A stretch of DNA of 64,000 bases, from assembly GCF_947387555.1 (NCBI RefSeq), contig NZ_CANDNZ010000014.1, forward strand, positions 91,085 to 155,084, in the 5' to 3' direction. Made by a program: the position numbers and the translations under genes. The stretch comes from Thalassomonas sp. RHCl1. Lineage in GTDB: Bacteria; Pseudomonadota; Gammaproteobacteria; Enterobacterales; Alteromonadaceae. The notes beneath the pieces were generated by a model. The model worked only from the letters and a program-made list of their open reading frames with translations. It searched no databases and was not told the origin of the DNA. Positions within the stretch are counted from its first letter, which is position 1. Each line of letters begins with the position of its first letter. This document shows, piece after piece, positions 36,404 through 44,802 of this stretch.

Positions 36404-36724
36404 TTAACTTTGCCCCTGTGAGCTTGCCTGAGCCTCTTGGGCTCTTGAACGGGTCACTATGGTCTCAAATTCGACGGCACTGTTGGGAGAGAGAAATAAA
36501 TCTATTTGGCCGAATGCCTGGTGGGAAAAGCGATAGGTGCCCTGGGAAATATTCATGGCTTCATCGCTGGTATAGATAACGGAAAAGGCTTCCCATTGTT
36601 CGCCGTCAAGCTGGCCTTTATTCACTTCGGTGATGTTAAGGCTCACTTGATTACCTTGTTGATCGGAAACCTGTACTGCCTCGCCGATCAGTTGTGAAAG
36701 TTGCTGGTAATTGTAAGCATCCAT
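36404..36724 (-). CDS. DUF6916-like small protein
   Basis: The 106-residue protein carries QQLSQLIGEAVQV and FSVIYTSDEAMNISQGTYRF, then LFLSPNS. This pattern matches small proteins often seen near tail-collar genes and described as DUF6916. It is predicted cytoplasmic, with no signal peptide. AGGCAGG precedes the ATG. A structural or assembly role with collar proteins is inference from neighbourhood. Confidence 0.7.
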   Translation of the reverse strand: MDAYNYQQLSQLIGEAVQVSDQQGNQVSLNITEVNKGQLDGEQWEAFSVIYTSDEAMNISQGTYRFSHQAFGQIDLFLSPNSAVEFETIVTRSRAQEAQASSQGQS

Positions 36725-36999
36725 ATTTTCCTGCCTTAATATTGTTTTTATAGCAAAATATCTGGTAAATCAGGGTCTGGTGCCTGCTTTGGTAGCGGTG
36801 TATAAGCCTATGCAAGCACGATAATCCAACAACCCCTTACCGACAACCACTTAATTAAGCACAGACAACCTGTTGAAACGATTTGTAAACAAAGATAGCC
36901 GAAATATTTACATCCGTAAATAGTTTCAATTAAAACTGTTTAACTCTGGTGAAAATCATTATGCTAAAACAAATTTTTGCAAAATAATCAGTCAAATAG

Positions 37000-37866
37000 A
37001 TGAAAAACTATGCATGTTTTATTATTTCCACCGGCCGTTGCGGCACCCAATGGCTGACCCGGCACTTACCCCGGCTATTGACGGCACAACAGGCCGACAA
37101 TTATCAAATAAAACATGAGCCCCTGGGCAATCAATATGCACCGATTGACAATTCCCCTGAATTCCCTTTAAACAGTAATCAAACAACCATAGAGCAGCAC
37201 CGGGATGAGATCCGAAACACCTTGTCCCGGGGGAAAAACTACATAGAAACCGGCTTTCCCTGCTGGCGTCATATCGCCTGGTTGGCCCAAGAACTTGAGC
37301 ATCCGGTAAAAGTGATCCATCTCACCCGACACCCGATCTTTACCGCGATATCCTGGCTAAAACTCAATGCCTTTGTGCCGCCTATCTTGCCCCACCTGCC
37401 GGAAAAAGAGCTGTTTACCCCGTTTGCCCCGGGAGCCAGACTGCCCCACTACCAGCAAAGCTGGCAACACCTATCTCCCTTTGAGAAATGCCTTTATTTT
37501 TGGGCAGAGGTACAATTGCAGGCCCTGGCATTTCAGCAGGACTGGCAGGAGCTACATTGGCAACACCTGAGTTATGAATCCCTGTTTAGCGGCCAGTCCC
37601 TCAACAAACTCATTACCTTTTTAGATATCACCGCCACTGGCGGGCAGCAAACGGGCATAGATGCCAGCGCCATAGAAGAGAAAACAGACAAGTATGGCGA
37701 CATGGTACAGACGGACTTTGAGCCGCAGGAGATTTTCCAACATCCAGAAATTATCAAGCTGGCCAAGCACCTGGGATATCAGGAATTGGCCATAGATAAA
37801 CATAAGCTGCTGACAAAAGAGCAGCCCCCCTTTATTAGCCGGACAGACGCTCCCCGGGAGCAATAG
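37000..37866 (+). CDS. Sulfotransferase-family protein
   Basis: The 288-residue cytoplasmic protein has the PAPS 5'-phosphosulfate loop IISTGRCGTQWLTRHL at the N-terminus. The 3'-phosphate motif VIHLTRHPIFTAISW lies at about 105-119. It therefore should move a sulfuryl group from PAPS to a hydroxyl or amine acceptor. The acceptor is unknown. It converges tail to tail, with one base between stops, on an Asp/Asn beta-hydroxylase-like gene. A hydroxylation-sulfation pair acting on the same product is an attractive inference. Confidence 0.85.
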   Translation: MKNYACFIISTGRCGTQWLTRHLPRLLTAQQADNYQIKHEPLGNQYAPIDNSPEFPLNSNQTTIEQHRDEIRNTLSRGKNYIETGFPCWRHIAWLAQELEHPVKVIHLTRHPIFTAISWLKLNAFVPPILPHLPEKELFTPFAPGARLPHYQQSWQHLSPFEKCLYFWAEVQLQALAFQQDWQELHWQHLSYESLFSGQSLNKLITFLDITATGGQQTGIDASAIEEKTDKYGDMVQTDFEPQEIFQHPEIIKLAKHLGYQELAIDKHKLLTKEQPPFISRTDAPREQ

Positions 37867-37867
37867 C

Positions 37868-38449
37868 TCAGCGGTTATTCTCTATGGCCGCTTGCAACCA
37901 GTCATTCACTTTACAGTCGATCACCAGGTTAACTCTCGCCTCACTGCCGTTGTTACGCACCGAATGTTCGAGATCGGCATTGAGGTACCATAACTCTCCC
38001 GCTGCCATAGGTGCCGCCTGCCCGTCCACTAAAAACGTTACCTGCTCAGCACCGCAGATCGGCAGATGAATACGCGCCTCGCCATATTCCATCGCCAGCC
38101 CCTTATCCCTGTGGGGCTGAATATAGGCCCCCGGTTTCAGGCGCATTAAACGCACCGCTTTAAGGGGACAGTGAAAGTAATCCAGTACCTTACTAATCTC
38201 CGGGCACAGCTCAAGGACCGGCAAATTCACCCAGTCGTCTCCCGCTTCAATGGCAAAGCTTTGCAAAATAGCATGCTGATCGGCATATTGACGGGGACAA
38301 CGAAGCGGCAGGACATCCCAGCCCCCCTGATAATCCCGTTTGTTAACATGTTCAATCCAGTCCCCGTCCGACAGGGACCTTAGCTCCCGTTTTAAGTTGC
38401 TGATATCAAAAGAAGCAGCAAGTTTTGCAAAAGCAATTTCAGCAGACAT
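37868..38449 (-). CDS. Aspartyl/asparaginyl beta-hydroxylase-like Fe(II)/2-oxoglutarate enzyme
   Basis: The 193-residue product runs from ATG 38449, which follows AAGGAG; an upstream ATG lacks a ribosome site. The cupin-like core shows the iron-binding His in IQPHRDKG, with the second His in DLEHSVRN. The 2-oxoglutarate Arg lies in EARVNLVIDC. These match the Asp_Arg_Hydrox family, whose founding members hydroxylate Asp/Asn in EGF-like domains. Bacterial members often sit in natural-product or surface-modification loci. The substrate here is unknown; the giant surface protein 7 kb away and the isonitrile product 1 kb away are both candidates. Confidence 0.85.
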   Translation of the reverse strand: MSAEIAFAKLAASFDISNLKRELRSLSDGDWIEHVNKRDYQGGWDVLPLRCPRQYADQHAILQSFAIEAGDDWVNLPVLELCPEISKVLDYFHCPLKAVRLMRLKPGAYIQPHRDKGLAMEYGEARIHLPICGAEQVTFLVDGQAAPMAAGELWYLNADLEHSVRNNGSEARVNLVIDCKVNDWLQAAIENNR

Positions 38450-38606
38450 GGGACTCCTTAGCCTCCCGAAGAGCAATCCGGGGCAGGCGTGTAAATACGA
38501 TAAAAGATAACATTAAATACAAGGAATTATGACATATTACTTGTAGAAATACCCGGGCTATGAAACCATAGATTAACCAGTCATTAACAATAATAAGAGA
38601 CTAACT

Positions 38607-39323
38607 ATGGATCGTCGCCGATTTATCGTGACCGGCTCAGCAGTTGCCGGTACTTTGGCCCTGCCGGTGAAAAGTTTTGCCATGTCAGAAGTAAGCAAAG
38701 GCTTAACTAAAGCTACAGATAGTAGCCGCTTACCGGCAGACAGGCTCACCAGCCTGGGCATTCAAGCCCCCCTGAAGCAAGTAACCGCCCCCGGCGGCCA
38801 TGACGTCAGTTTTCCCCTGAAAATGCGCATCGCCCGCCAGTACCGGCAAAAGATTTACGTCTGGTTTGAAACCGAACCTGTGATCCGGGTATATGATCTT
38901 ACAGGCAATGAACAAAGCCCGGTTTCCCTGCCGGCATCTATGGGTGTAGTAAAAGACTTTGCCCTGGATTCTCAGGACAATATCTTTATCCTGGATGCCG
39001 GACAGCATCAGATTACCTGGTTAAGCCCCCAGGGAGACATACTGGCGTATATCGGCGGCTTCGGCATGGACTTGGCCGAGCAGCTGAACGGCCCGGCGAG
39101 CTTGACCTTAGATAGCAAAGATCACCTTCATGTGTTAAATGCCGGCAGCCGTACCATCAAGGTCTATAAAAACAACGGCGTATTTTTATTTGAATACGGT
39201 CAGTCCCGTTGGGGCAAACAGCGTAAACTGCTGAGCCTGGACGGCAGCGAAACCATATCAGCCTCCGGCGGTATGATGAAAGACAGCCGCTGGCATTTTT
39301 CCCCATCGGGACAAATGCAATAA
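38607..39323 (+). CDS. Tat-exported NHL/beta-propeller-like protein
   Basis: The 238-residue protein has a twin-arginine signal MDRRRFIVTGSAVAGTLALP with predicted cleavage near SFA. The mature domain holds repeated blade-like segments: VVKDFALDSQDNIFILDAG, NGPASLTLDSKDHLHVLNAG and RTIKVYKNNGVFLFEYG, typical of NHL/6-bladed propeller repeats. Tat export implies folding, perhaps with a cofactor, before secretion. It ends at a strong hairpin shared with the convergent isonitrile operon. No partner protein is obvious. Confidence 0.8.
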   Translation: MDRRRFIVTGSAVAGTLALPVKSFAMSEVSKGLTKATDSSRLPADRLTSLGIQAPLKQVTAPGGHDVSFPLKMRIARQYRQKIYVWFETEPVIRVYDLTGNEQSPVSLPASMGVVKDFALDSQDNIFILDAGQHQITWLSPQGDILAYIGGFGMDLAEQLNGPASLTLDSKDHLHVLNAGSRTIKVYKNNGVFLFEYGQSRWGKQRKLLSLDGSETISASGGMMKDSRWHFSPSGQMQ

Positions 39324-39328
39324 CACAG

Positions 39329-39365
39329 TTATCCTGGTGGCGTCTATCCGCCCCCACCAGGATAA
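39329..39365. terminator. 12-bp perfect stem-loop between convergent genes
   Basis: TTATCCTGGTGG (39329-39340) pairs with CCACCAGGATAA (39354-39365). A second hairpin, TGCAGCTTC/GAAGCTGCA, follows at 39386-39408. Together they separate the NHL-like gene from the isonitrile operon. Confidence 0.7.
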
Positions 39366-39430
39366 TGGTTGCCTGCCATTCCCTGTGCAGCTTCTTCTTG
39401 AAGCTGCAGGAAAAAGCCTCCGGTTAATTA

Positions 39431-41914
39431 TCAGCTAAAACACTGTACCCGCCATAACTCCCGTGCCATCGACTTTTCAGACATAGGCAAGCGCCCGTGC
39501 AGGGTGTAATAATTATCGATAATCACCAGATCTCCCGCCTGCCATTCATGGGCCACCAGACAGCGCTTGTCGTAGGCAATGGCATTGACATCAGCAATAA
39601 AATCATCCAATGCCTGCCCGGACAAACTGTCCGAACTTAACAGGAACTGTTGCAATTCCAGCTCGCTGCCTTCCTGATAGCGGAAAATATCTTCACCGGT
39701 TTTCGGGTGTTCGAATACCAGAGGATAAGCACGCGGTACGCCGCCAAAATAGGTCATCTTGGTTTGATAGGTGATATCCGTTTTCCGCCATAAATTGACC
39801 TTCTCCTGCCCGGCAATTTTTAACGCCATGCGGCTATCCACCAAAGTGGTTTGCCCTTCTCCTGCGGCCGGCGGGGTTTTGCAGTAAAGCATAAAAGTAC
39901 TGGCGGCAAACCTGGGGTTTTGCTCAACATATTTGTCACCGGCAGGCAGCATGCTCAAATCCCAGTGCAGCGGTGTTTTTTCGATAGAGTGAACAAAACC
40001 GTCGGGTTTTTCCTTGGGTTTGACCACGTGCACCGGGCCAAATTCCCACTGGTAGATATCCCCAAAGCCCTGGCAGAAATCTACCAGTTTTTCCTGCTGT
40101 TCAAACCCGGCCCCGGCTAACACCAAAAAACCGAACTCTTCACTGAGCTGCTGCAGAAAATCGGCAGAAAATATCTCGTAACCTTTGCCCTCGGGCGCCG
40201 ATATTTTTAAACCGAATTTAGGCCCCTTGATCACCTGATAGCTATAGCGGGAAAACTCACTTGAAGGTACTTCCAGATAAAGCCAGTTTTGCTGCTGCAA
40301 AGTCACCTGCGCCAGCTGCTTTTCTTTTGCCAGCGAATGGGGCAGCTGCATATATTGGCCGCTAAGCAAACGCACCGGCACCGTATGCCAGGGGGAAATG
40401 CTTTTTTGCTGATGGTCGGTCAAGGCGAAAGTATACTTAGGGCCGGCATTATCGTATTGATGAACAGACAAGCGGATATGGTGGGGGAAAGCCTGCTCTA
40501 TGCCATGACTGAGCGCCCGGCCGCGATACATCATTTGATAGGCTTTTTCACTGATGGACTCAAGGTAGCTGTCCCTGTCCCCTTCACTGAAACGCTCTAA
40601 ATGGATATCGTGGTAGAGATAGCTACAGAGCTTGTCGTGTACCCTGGCCTGCTCGCTGTCGCCTTTAACCTTATTGACAAATTTTTCAAAGGCGCGCGGC
40701 CCGGAAGCCACCAGGTTCACCAGGGCTTTTCTTTTTGCCGGGCTGCTCAAGGCTGCGGCATTATTTTTACTGCTTTCAAGTAAAGCTGACAAATCCGCCC
40801 AGGCGATGTTTTCCGTCACCGTCAGTGAGCGTAATGCCGATTTATAGGCTTCTTTATTTTCTTCCGCCACACAAACAATATCGGAAAAAGTAGTGCCATC
40901 ACTTAAAATGGTTACCCGGCTGCCTTGGGGATAGATTTCATTGAGACGAAGACAAAACTCATCCAGACGTTGTATCGCCCGTACTTCACCATAGTCCGGC
41001 ATAGTCGAGAAACTTTTATCAACATCATTGGGAGATTTACAGGGAAAACCCGGCAGGATAAATTCAAGCGGCAAGTCTTGCTCGATAAAATAATGCAACT
41101 GCTTTAGCAGCAAAGCATCTCCCTGACCAATAAATTTATCTTGCTCATCGGCGACCAGGTAACTTTGGATCACCGGCAGCAATTGTGCTGCTATCGCCGA
41201 TTTATCAAACCCGGCTTTGTCCTTGGCTAAAAATGTCATGCTTGTTCCTTCTTGCTCTTGTCCTGCCTGCACCAGCGGCAGCAACTGTGATATTTCTGTA
41301 ATGCTAAAATCAGGCGCCTGTTCACCGGGAGTGCCCGCAGCAGCGCTAAGCTCACCATAACCCCAGCGGACATACACCGACGGGATCCCGGCAGAGTGCG
41401 CCGTTTTCATATCGGTAATGGTGTCTCCGACATACAGGCATTGCTCCGCCTTAGTGCCGATTTGCGCTAAGGCGGTAAAGGCCATTTGCGGATGGGGCTT
41501 TTTCGGTATGCCTTCAACCACTCCCTGCACCGCGTGAAAATGGATATCCGGAAACAGGCGCTTTAACAAAAAAATGGCCTGCTGATGATGCTTATTGGTG
41601 ACTACAGCCAACTTGACCCCGGTTTGTTGCAAGTGGCGTAAAGCCTCATGTACTCCGGGATAAGGACGGGTTTCGACCAGGGAATGCTGCTCATACTCCA
41701 TCAGGTAATGGGCAAATATTTTTTGCTTATCCAACTCCTTCGGTACCAGGGTCTCCACCATGTTTTTCGAGCCGCCGCCGACAAGCTTGCGGTAAACGGA
41801 TAAAGGCTGGGGCTTAAGGTCAAACGACTCAAAGGTACGGTTCATGGCATTGGCAATATCCGCCAGGGTATCAATCAGGGTGCCGTCGAGATCAAAAACA
41901 ATAGTATTAACCAT
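39431..41914 (-). CDS. HAD phosphatase - isocyanide synthase - Fe/2OG oxygenase fusion
   Basis: The 827-residue protein has three enzymes in one chain. Residues 1-215 form a phosphoglycolate-phosphatase-like HAD hydrolase: DLDGTLIDT (D8, D10), VVTN (104-107), KKPHP (138-142) and YVGDTITDM (161-169). Residues 226-550 form a PvcA/DIT1-type isocyanide synthase with PGFPCKSPN, ILSDGTTFSDIV (336-347) and the RLSVHQYDN segment. Residues 555-827 form a TauD-like oxygenase with H650-x-D652 (LHWDLS) and H806/R808 (LHGRLP). Known PvcA enzymes convert an amino acid (Tyr or Trp) plus ribulose-5-phosphate to an isonitrile, and PvcB-type oxygenases desaturate it. The start overlaps the upstream synthase by 8 bases. 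Met226 has its own AAGGA site, a relic or working internal start. Confidence 0.93.
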   Translation of the reverse strand: MVNTIVFDLDGTLIDTLADIANAMNRTFESFDLKPQPLSVYRKLVGGGSKNMVETLVPKELDKQKIFAHYLMEYEQHSLVETRPYPGVHEALRHLQQTGVKLAVVTNKHHQQAIFLLKRLFPDIHFHAVQGVVEGIPKKPHPQMAFTALAQIGTKAEQCLYVGDTITDMKTAHSAGIPSVYVRWGYGELSAAAGTPGEQAPDFSITEISQLLPLVQAGQEQEGTSMTFLAKDKAGFDKSAIAAQLLPVIQSYLVADEQDKFIGQGDALLLKQLHYFIEQDLPLEFILPGFPCKSPNDVDKSFSTMPDYGEVRAIQRLDEFCLRLNEIYPQGSRVTILSDGTTFSDIVCVAEENKEAYKSALRSLTVTENIAWADLSALLESSKNNAAALSSPAKRKALVNLVASGPRAFEKFVNKVKGDSEQARVHDKLCSYLYHDIHLERFSEGDRDSYLESISEKAYQMMYRGRALSHGIEQAFPHHIRLSVHQYDNAGPKYTFALTDHQQKSISPWHTVPVRLLSGQYMQLPHSLAKEKQLAQVTLQQQNWLYLEVPSSEFSRYSYQVIKGPKFGLKISAPEGKGYEIFSADFLQQLSEEFGFLVLAGAGFEQQEKLVDFCQGFGDIYQWEFGPVHVVKPKEKPDGFVHSIEKTPLHWDLSMLPAGDKYVEQNPRFAASTFMLYCKTPPAAGEGQTTLVDSRMALKIAGQEKVNLWRKTDITYQTKMTYFGGVPRAYPLVFEHPKTGEDIFRYQEGSELELQQFLLSSDSLSGQALDDFIADVNAIAYDKRCLVAHEWQAGDLVIIDNYYTLHGRLPMSEKSMARELWRVQCFS

Positions 41915-42896
41915 GACGCACTTCTCCCATGCCCTGAGTTAACTCCTGATAGTGACAGGGTTTACCGCCGTTAAAAATTAACCGGTGACGGTTTTCATCT
42001 ATCTGACTGCGTTTTTGCAGTTGTATTTGCCGGTTTTTCATCACCGCCACCGAATGCCAGGGGGTACGCCAGCCGTCATCGGCATCCGCCATACTGATAC
42101 CTATTTTCGCCGACACCCGGTACTGGGGATGGATAGAGAGGCGCAGTGCATTCGGGAAAGACTCGGCCAGTAATTCTCCCCAGGCATTACTGCGTTGTAT
42201 CACCCTGACAGAGATGCTTTTCGCCTGTTTCTGGATTTGGGTTTTGCTGTGCCGGCTAAATTCGGCAAGCCCGGCAAAATCTTCCGACAAAAAGCGGGTA
42301 ATGCCCTGGTACATAGACAAGCTTTCTTTTTCACTTTTACAGCGGGCGCTTAGCTTGATCAGCGACTCTCCGTAACACACCATCAGCTCTTCCCGCATCG
42401 AGTCCAGACAAGTCAGCTGGGGAAAGGCATCCTTGATATCAAAAAATTCAAAATACCCCGGGTAATGCCGCTGATAATAATGAATAAGTTCCCGGGTATA
42501 GAGTTCAACATCGGGATCGGGAATACGCACCAGATCCGAAAACACATAACCGTCTGAACAGATCAATATTTTTGCCCCGCCCTGATATACCTGTTCTATC
42601 TCCCGGCACAGCCGGTAGAGGTTATCGATAGAGTGCTTTTCCGCCAGATCCGGTAATTTACTTAAGGTTTTATCCCGGTTAGGGGATTTTCCCGGATAGG
42701 CGGGTAATACCATAGTGATGGCTTGTTGCTGCGCCACCATCAACCGGACCTTATCCAGATGCTGTTCCACTTCAGCCGGGGACAAGGCCGACAGTTTAAG
42801 AGATTTGGGTGAAGATAACTCTGCCTCAACCAGCTTTCTGCGTTTAAAAATGATCTCCAGGATCTTTACCGCAATATCTTCATCAATAGGTTTCAT
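41907..42896 (-). CDS. Isocyanide synthase (PvcA/DIT1 family), stand-alone copy
   Basis: The 329-residue cytoplasmic enzyme has the family hallmarks PAYPGKSPNRDKTLSKLPDLAE (reaction-pocket region) and ILICSDGYVFSDLVRIPD. RLSIHPQYRVSAKIGIS and RTPWHSVAV follow toward the C-terminus. It is the first gene of a two-gene operon, and its stop overlaps the start of the fusion gene by 8 bases. The synthase domain of the fusion is a clear but diverged paralogue. Two synthases plus an oxygenase recall the two-synthase sets known from cyanobacterial hapalindole-type clusters. Substrate (Tyr, Trp or other) is not decidable by eye. Confidence 0.92.
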   Translation of the reverse strand: MKPIDEDIAVKILEIIFKRRKLVEAELSSPKSLKLSALSPAEVEQHLDKVRLMVAQQQAITMVLPAYPGKSPNRDKTLSKLPDLAEKHSIDNLYRLCREIEQVYQGGAKILICSDGYVFSDLVRIPDPDVELYTRELIHYYQRHYPGYFEFFDIKDAFPQLTCLDSMREELMVCYGESLIKLSARCKSEKESLSMYQGITRFLSEDFAGLAEFSRHSKTQIQKQAKSISVRVIQRSNAWGELLAESFPNALRLSIHPQYRVSAKIGISMADADDGWRTPWHSVAVMKNRQIQLQKRSQIDENRHRLIFNGGKPCHYQELTQGMGEVRHG

Positions 42897-43594
42897 GATG
42901 TTAATCCTTTAATAATAAATATTAGGGTACCTGGTCAGTAAGTAACCAAAAGCAAAATAAAGTCACATGAATATTGTCACTTTATTGCACATGCAGAAAC
43001 TTAACCGGCCGGTGATATCGAGCTGAAAATAGCAAGGGGGGAATATCGGGCTGAACAGTGATCAGGATTTTACTTATATAATATTTATGCTGAGCTTACT
43101 GTTCATATGACCACCAGGTGACTACCAAAATAACGAACAGAAATACGCCTGAAGAAAGGAGAAGAGAAACTTAATCGATAAAATTATTATTCGACTTCCT
43201 GTCAACTAGAGCGATCCATATTCGCTAAAAACTTTTGACTTATACGATACATCATAATGTCACCGTATTGCCACATTGTATCATTTCTGATCAATTTTCG
43301 GCTAGTGCTTTTAACTTTTGACTTGGAATTTACAAGCTGACAAGTAAGTTAAAACAATAAATACAACAGGTTAAAAGACATAAAAAATAGTAAACCTCCT
43401 CTTTTACACTATGGCGGCAATAAAAATACCTTAGTCTTATAGCCATAAACGCCATAGATAAAGCAAAAACCAACTGCCAATATCATCTTCCTTATTGTTT
43501 GCACCTTTCTTGACGTTTTTTTGAAAATTTATCCAATAAGCTAAACATAAATCAAATGTACTCAGCCTTTTGGGCCATAAACAAGGAGAAGCTT
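42897..43594. other. Intergenic region upstream of the isonitrile operon
   Basis: These 698 bases are AT-rich and divergent between the isonitrile operon and the EF-hand gene, so both promoters lie here. An inverted repeat CTATGGCG (43409-43416) / CGCCATAG (43450-43457) with a 33-base spacer is the only structured element I see. No coding frame is convincing. Confidence 0.4.
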
Positions 43595-43900
43595 ATGTTT
43601 AAGCTCAGCAGTAAAGTTATTATTTGTTCCACCCTGGCATTAGTCTCATCACTTGCCTACAGCTATGCTCAGGATCAGTCACAAAACAATAAACGCCGGG
43701 GGCCGCCTCCCTTTAGCCAGTTAGATTTAAACGGCGATCAGGCCATCAGCCTGGAGGAATTCAAACAACACCAGATTCCCCGCGGCGATCATGAGACGGT
43801 TTTTGCCAACATAGACAGCAACGGCGATCAACAAATCAGCGAGCAGGAGCACCTTGCCCATAAACCGCCATGTTCGCCAAAAAGAAAGCGACTGGAATGA
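43595..43900 (+). CDS. Exported EF-hand protein
   Basis: The 101-residue product runs from ATG 43595, placed behind AAGGAG; an upstream ATG at 43556 would hide the signal peptide. The signal peptide (about 1-26, cleavage after AYS/YA) is followed by two EF-hand loops, DLNGDQAISLEE and DSNGDQQISEQE, each with the usual calcium-ligand spacing. A basic tail (SPKRKRLE) closes it. It is probably a periplasmic calcium-binding protein. The role is unknown; it may be co-transcribed with the next small gene 85 bases downstream. Confidence 0.85.
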   Translation: MFKLSSKVIICSTLALVSSLAYSYAQDQSQNNKRRGPPPFSQLDLNGDQAISLEEFKQHQIPRGDHETVFANIDSNGDQQISEQEHLAHKPPCSPKRKRLE

Positions 43901-43985
43901 TGCTCTTAATGCCGATAACCCCGGACAACCGGGGTTAACTCAAAACAACACACCTTTTATCCAGCAGTAATCAGGAAATAAAGTT

Positions 43986-44279
43986 ATGGTGACAGCAAAT
44001 CAAGATACTGATCCCGCAACAACCAGCCAAAAGGTGCGCTCGTCGCTGACGGTCAATAAAGATTATTTAGCCGATAAAAATCGGCAAGCTTTTAACTTAT
44101 ATAAACTCAGCCAGGCTATTGCCACAGAGATCATTACCACCTTAGCCGAGGCAGGTATAGCCCCGAAGCAAGAGCTGCAAGCCCTGCTGACGGCAGCAGG
44201 TTTAGATTTCGGCACTTATCAGTCAGGCACAGCTGTGCAGCAAGTCAGGGTTTGCCACCATTGCGCTAATAAGGATTGA
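43986..44279 (+). CDS. Hypothetical protein (97 aa)
   Basis: The 97-residue soluble protein has no signal peptide. CAGGAAAT precedes the ATG. The second half is helical (LYKLSQAIATEIITTLAEAG) and the C-terminus has CHHC. I know no family. It is convergent with the next gene and overlaps no other frame I support. Confidence 0.6.
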   Translation: MVTANQDTDPATTSQKVRSSLTVNKDYLADKNRQAFNLYKLSQAIATEIITTLAEAGIAPKQELQALLTAAGLDFGTYQSGTAVQQVRVCHHCANKD

Positions 44280-44320
44280 AAAAGCAACGCCTGAATAAAC
44301 AGGCAATAGAGCACAAAGCA

Positions 44321-44695
44321 TCAGGGCTGTTCAGCCAACCATTTTTTGGCGGTATTTATATCTCGAAAAATTTTTGCTTTACTCTGAAGCAGCTCTTCGG
44401 TCACGTATATTTGCACACTGTTACTTACCACCACGGCAGTATGCTCACAACCGTTATTTTCAAACCAGGCGTACAAATCTTTGACCCTGTTTAATACCGC
44501 CGGAGATCCCAGGGTTTCATCATCAAGTATTTCCAACCGGTTCCAGCGCTGCAGTTGTCTGTTAATAACACTTTGCTGAGCTTCATAAAAAACGGCTTCT
44601 ATGCCCTCCTCATTAAATGGTCCATATGCCTTGAACACCAAGAGGTTTGCTTGCCAGCTTAAGGTAACAACCCCATGCCTTTTCATATTTTTCAT
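44321..44695 (-). CDS. Hypothetical protein, possible SpoIIAA/STAS-like fold
   Basis: The 124-residue protein alternates strand- and helix-like segments: VVTLSWQANLLVFKAYGPFN, WNRLEILDDETLGSP, CEHTAVVVSNSVQIY, and the ending AKKWLAEQP. This arrangement and the final FRDINTAKKWLAE resemble SpoIIAA-like proteins, but the match is weak. It has no signal peptide and no operon partner. Confidence 0.6.
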   Translation of the reverse strand: MKNMKRHGVVTLSWQANLLVFKAYGPFNEEGIEAVFYEAQQSVINRQLQRWNRLEILDDETLGSPAVLNRVKDLYAWFENNGCEHTAVVVSNSVQIYVTEELLQSKAKIFRDINTAKKWLAEQP

Positions 44696-44802
44696 TAAAA
44701 TTATGCCATCACTGAGTCAGGCAAAAATTCACCTGTTTGTCATCAAGAATAGCATTCTTCAGTGATTTCAGGCTTAAACCCGGCAAGCAATAAGCGCGTC
44801 AG

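Noticed and set aside
43409..43457. CTATGGCG/CGCCATAG inverted repeat upstream of the EF-hand gene
   Set aside because: Eight bases with a 33-base spacer are too weak to call an operator or hairpin without conservation data.
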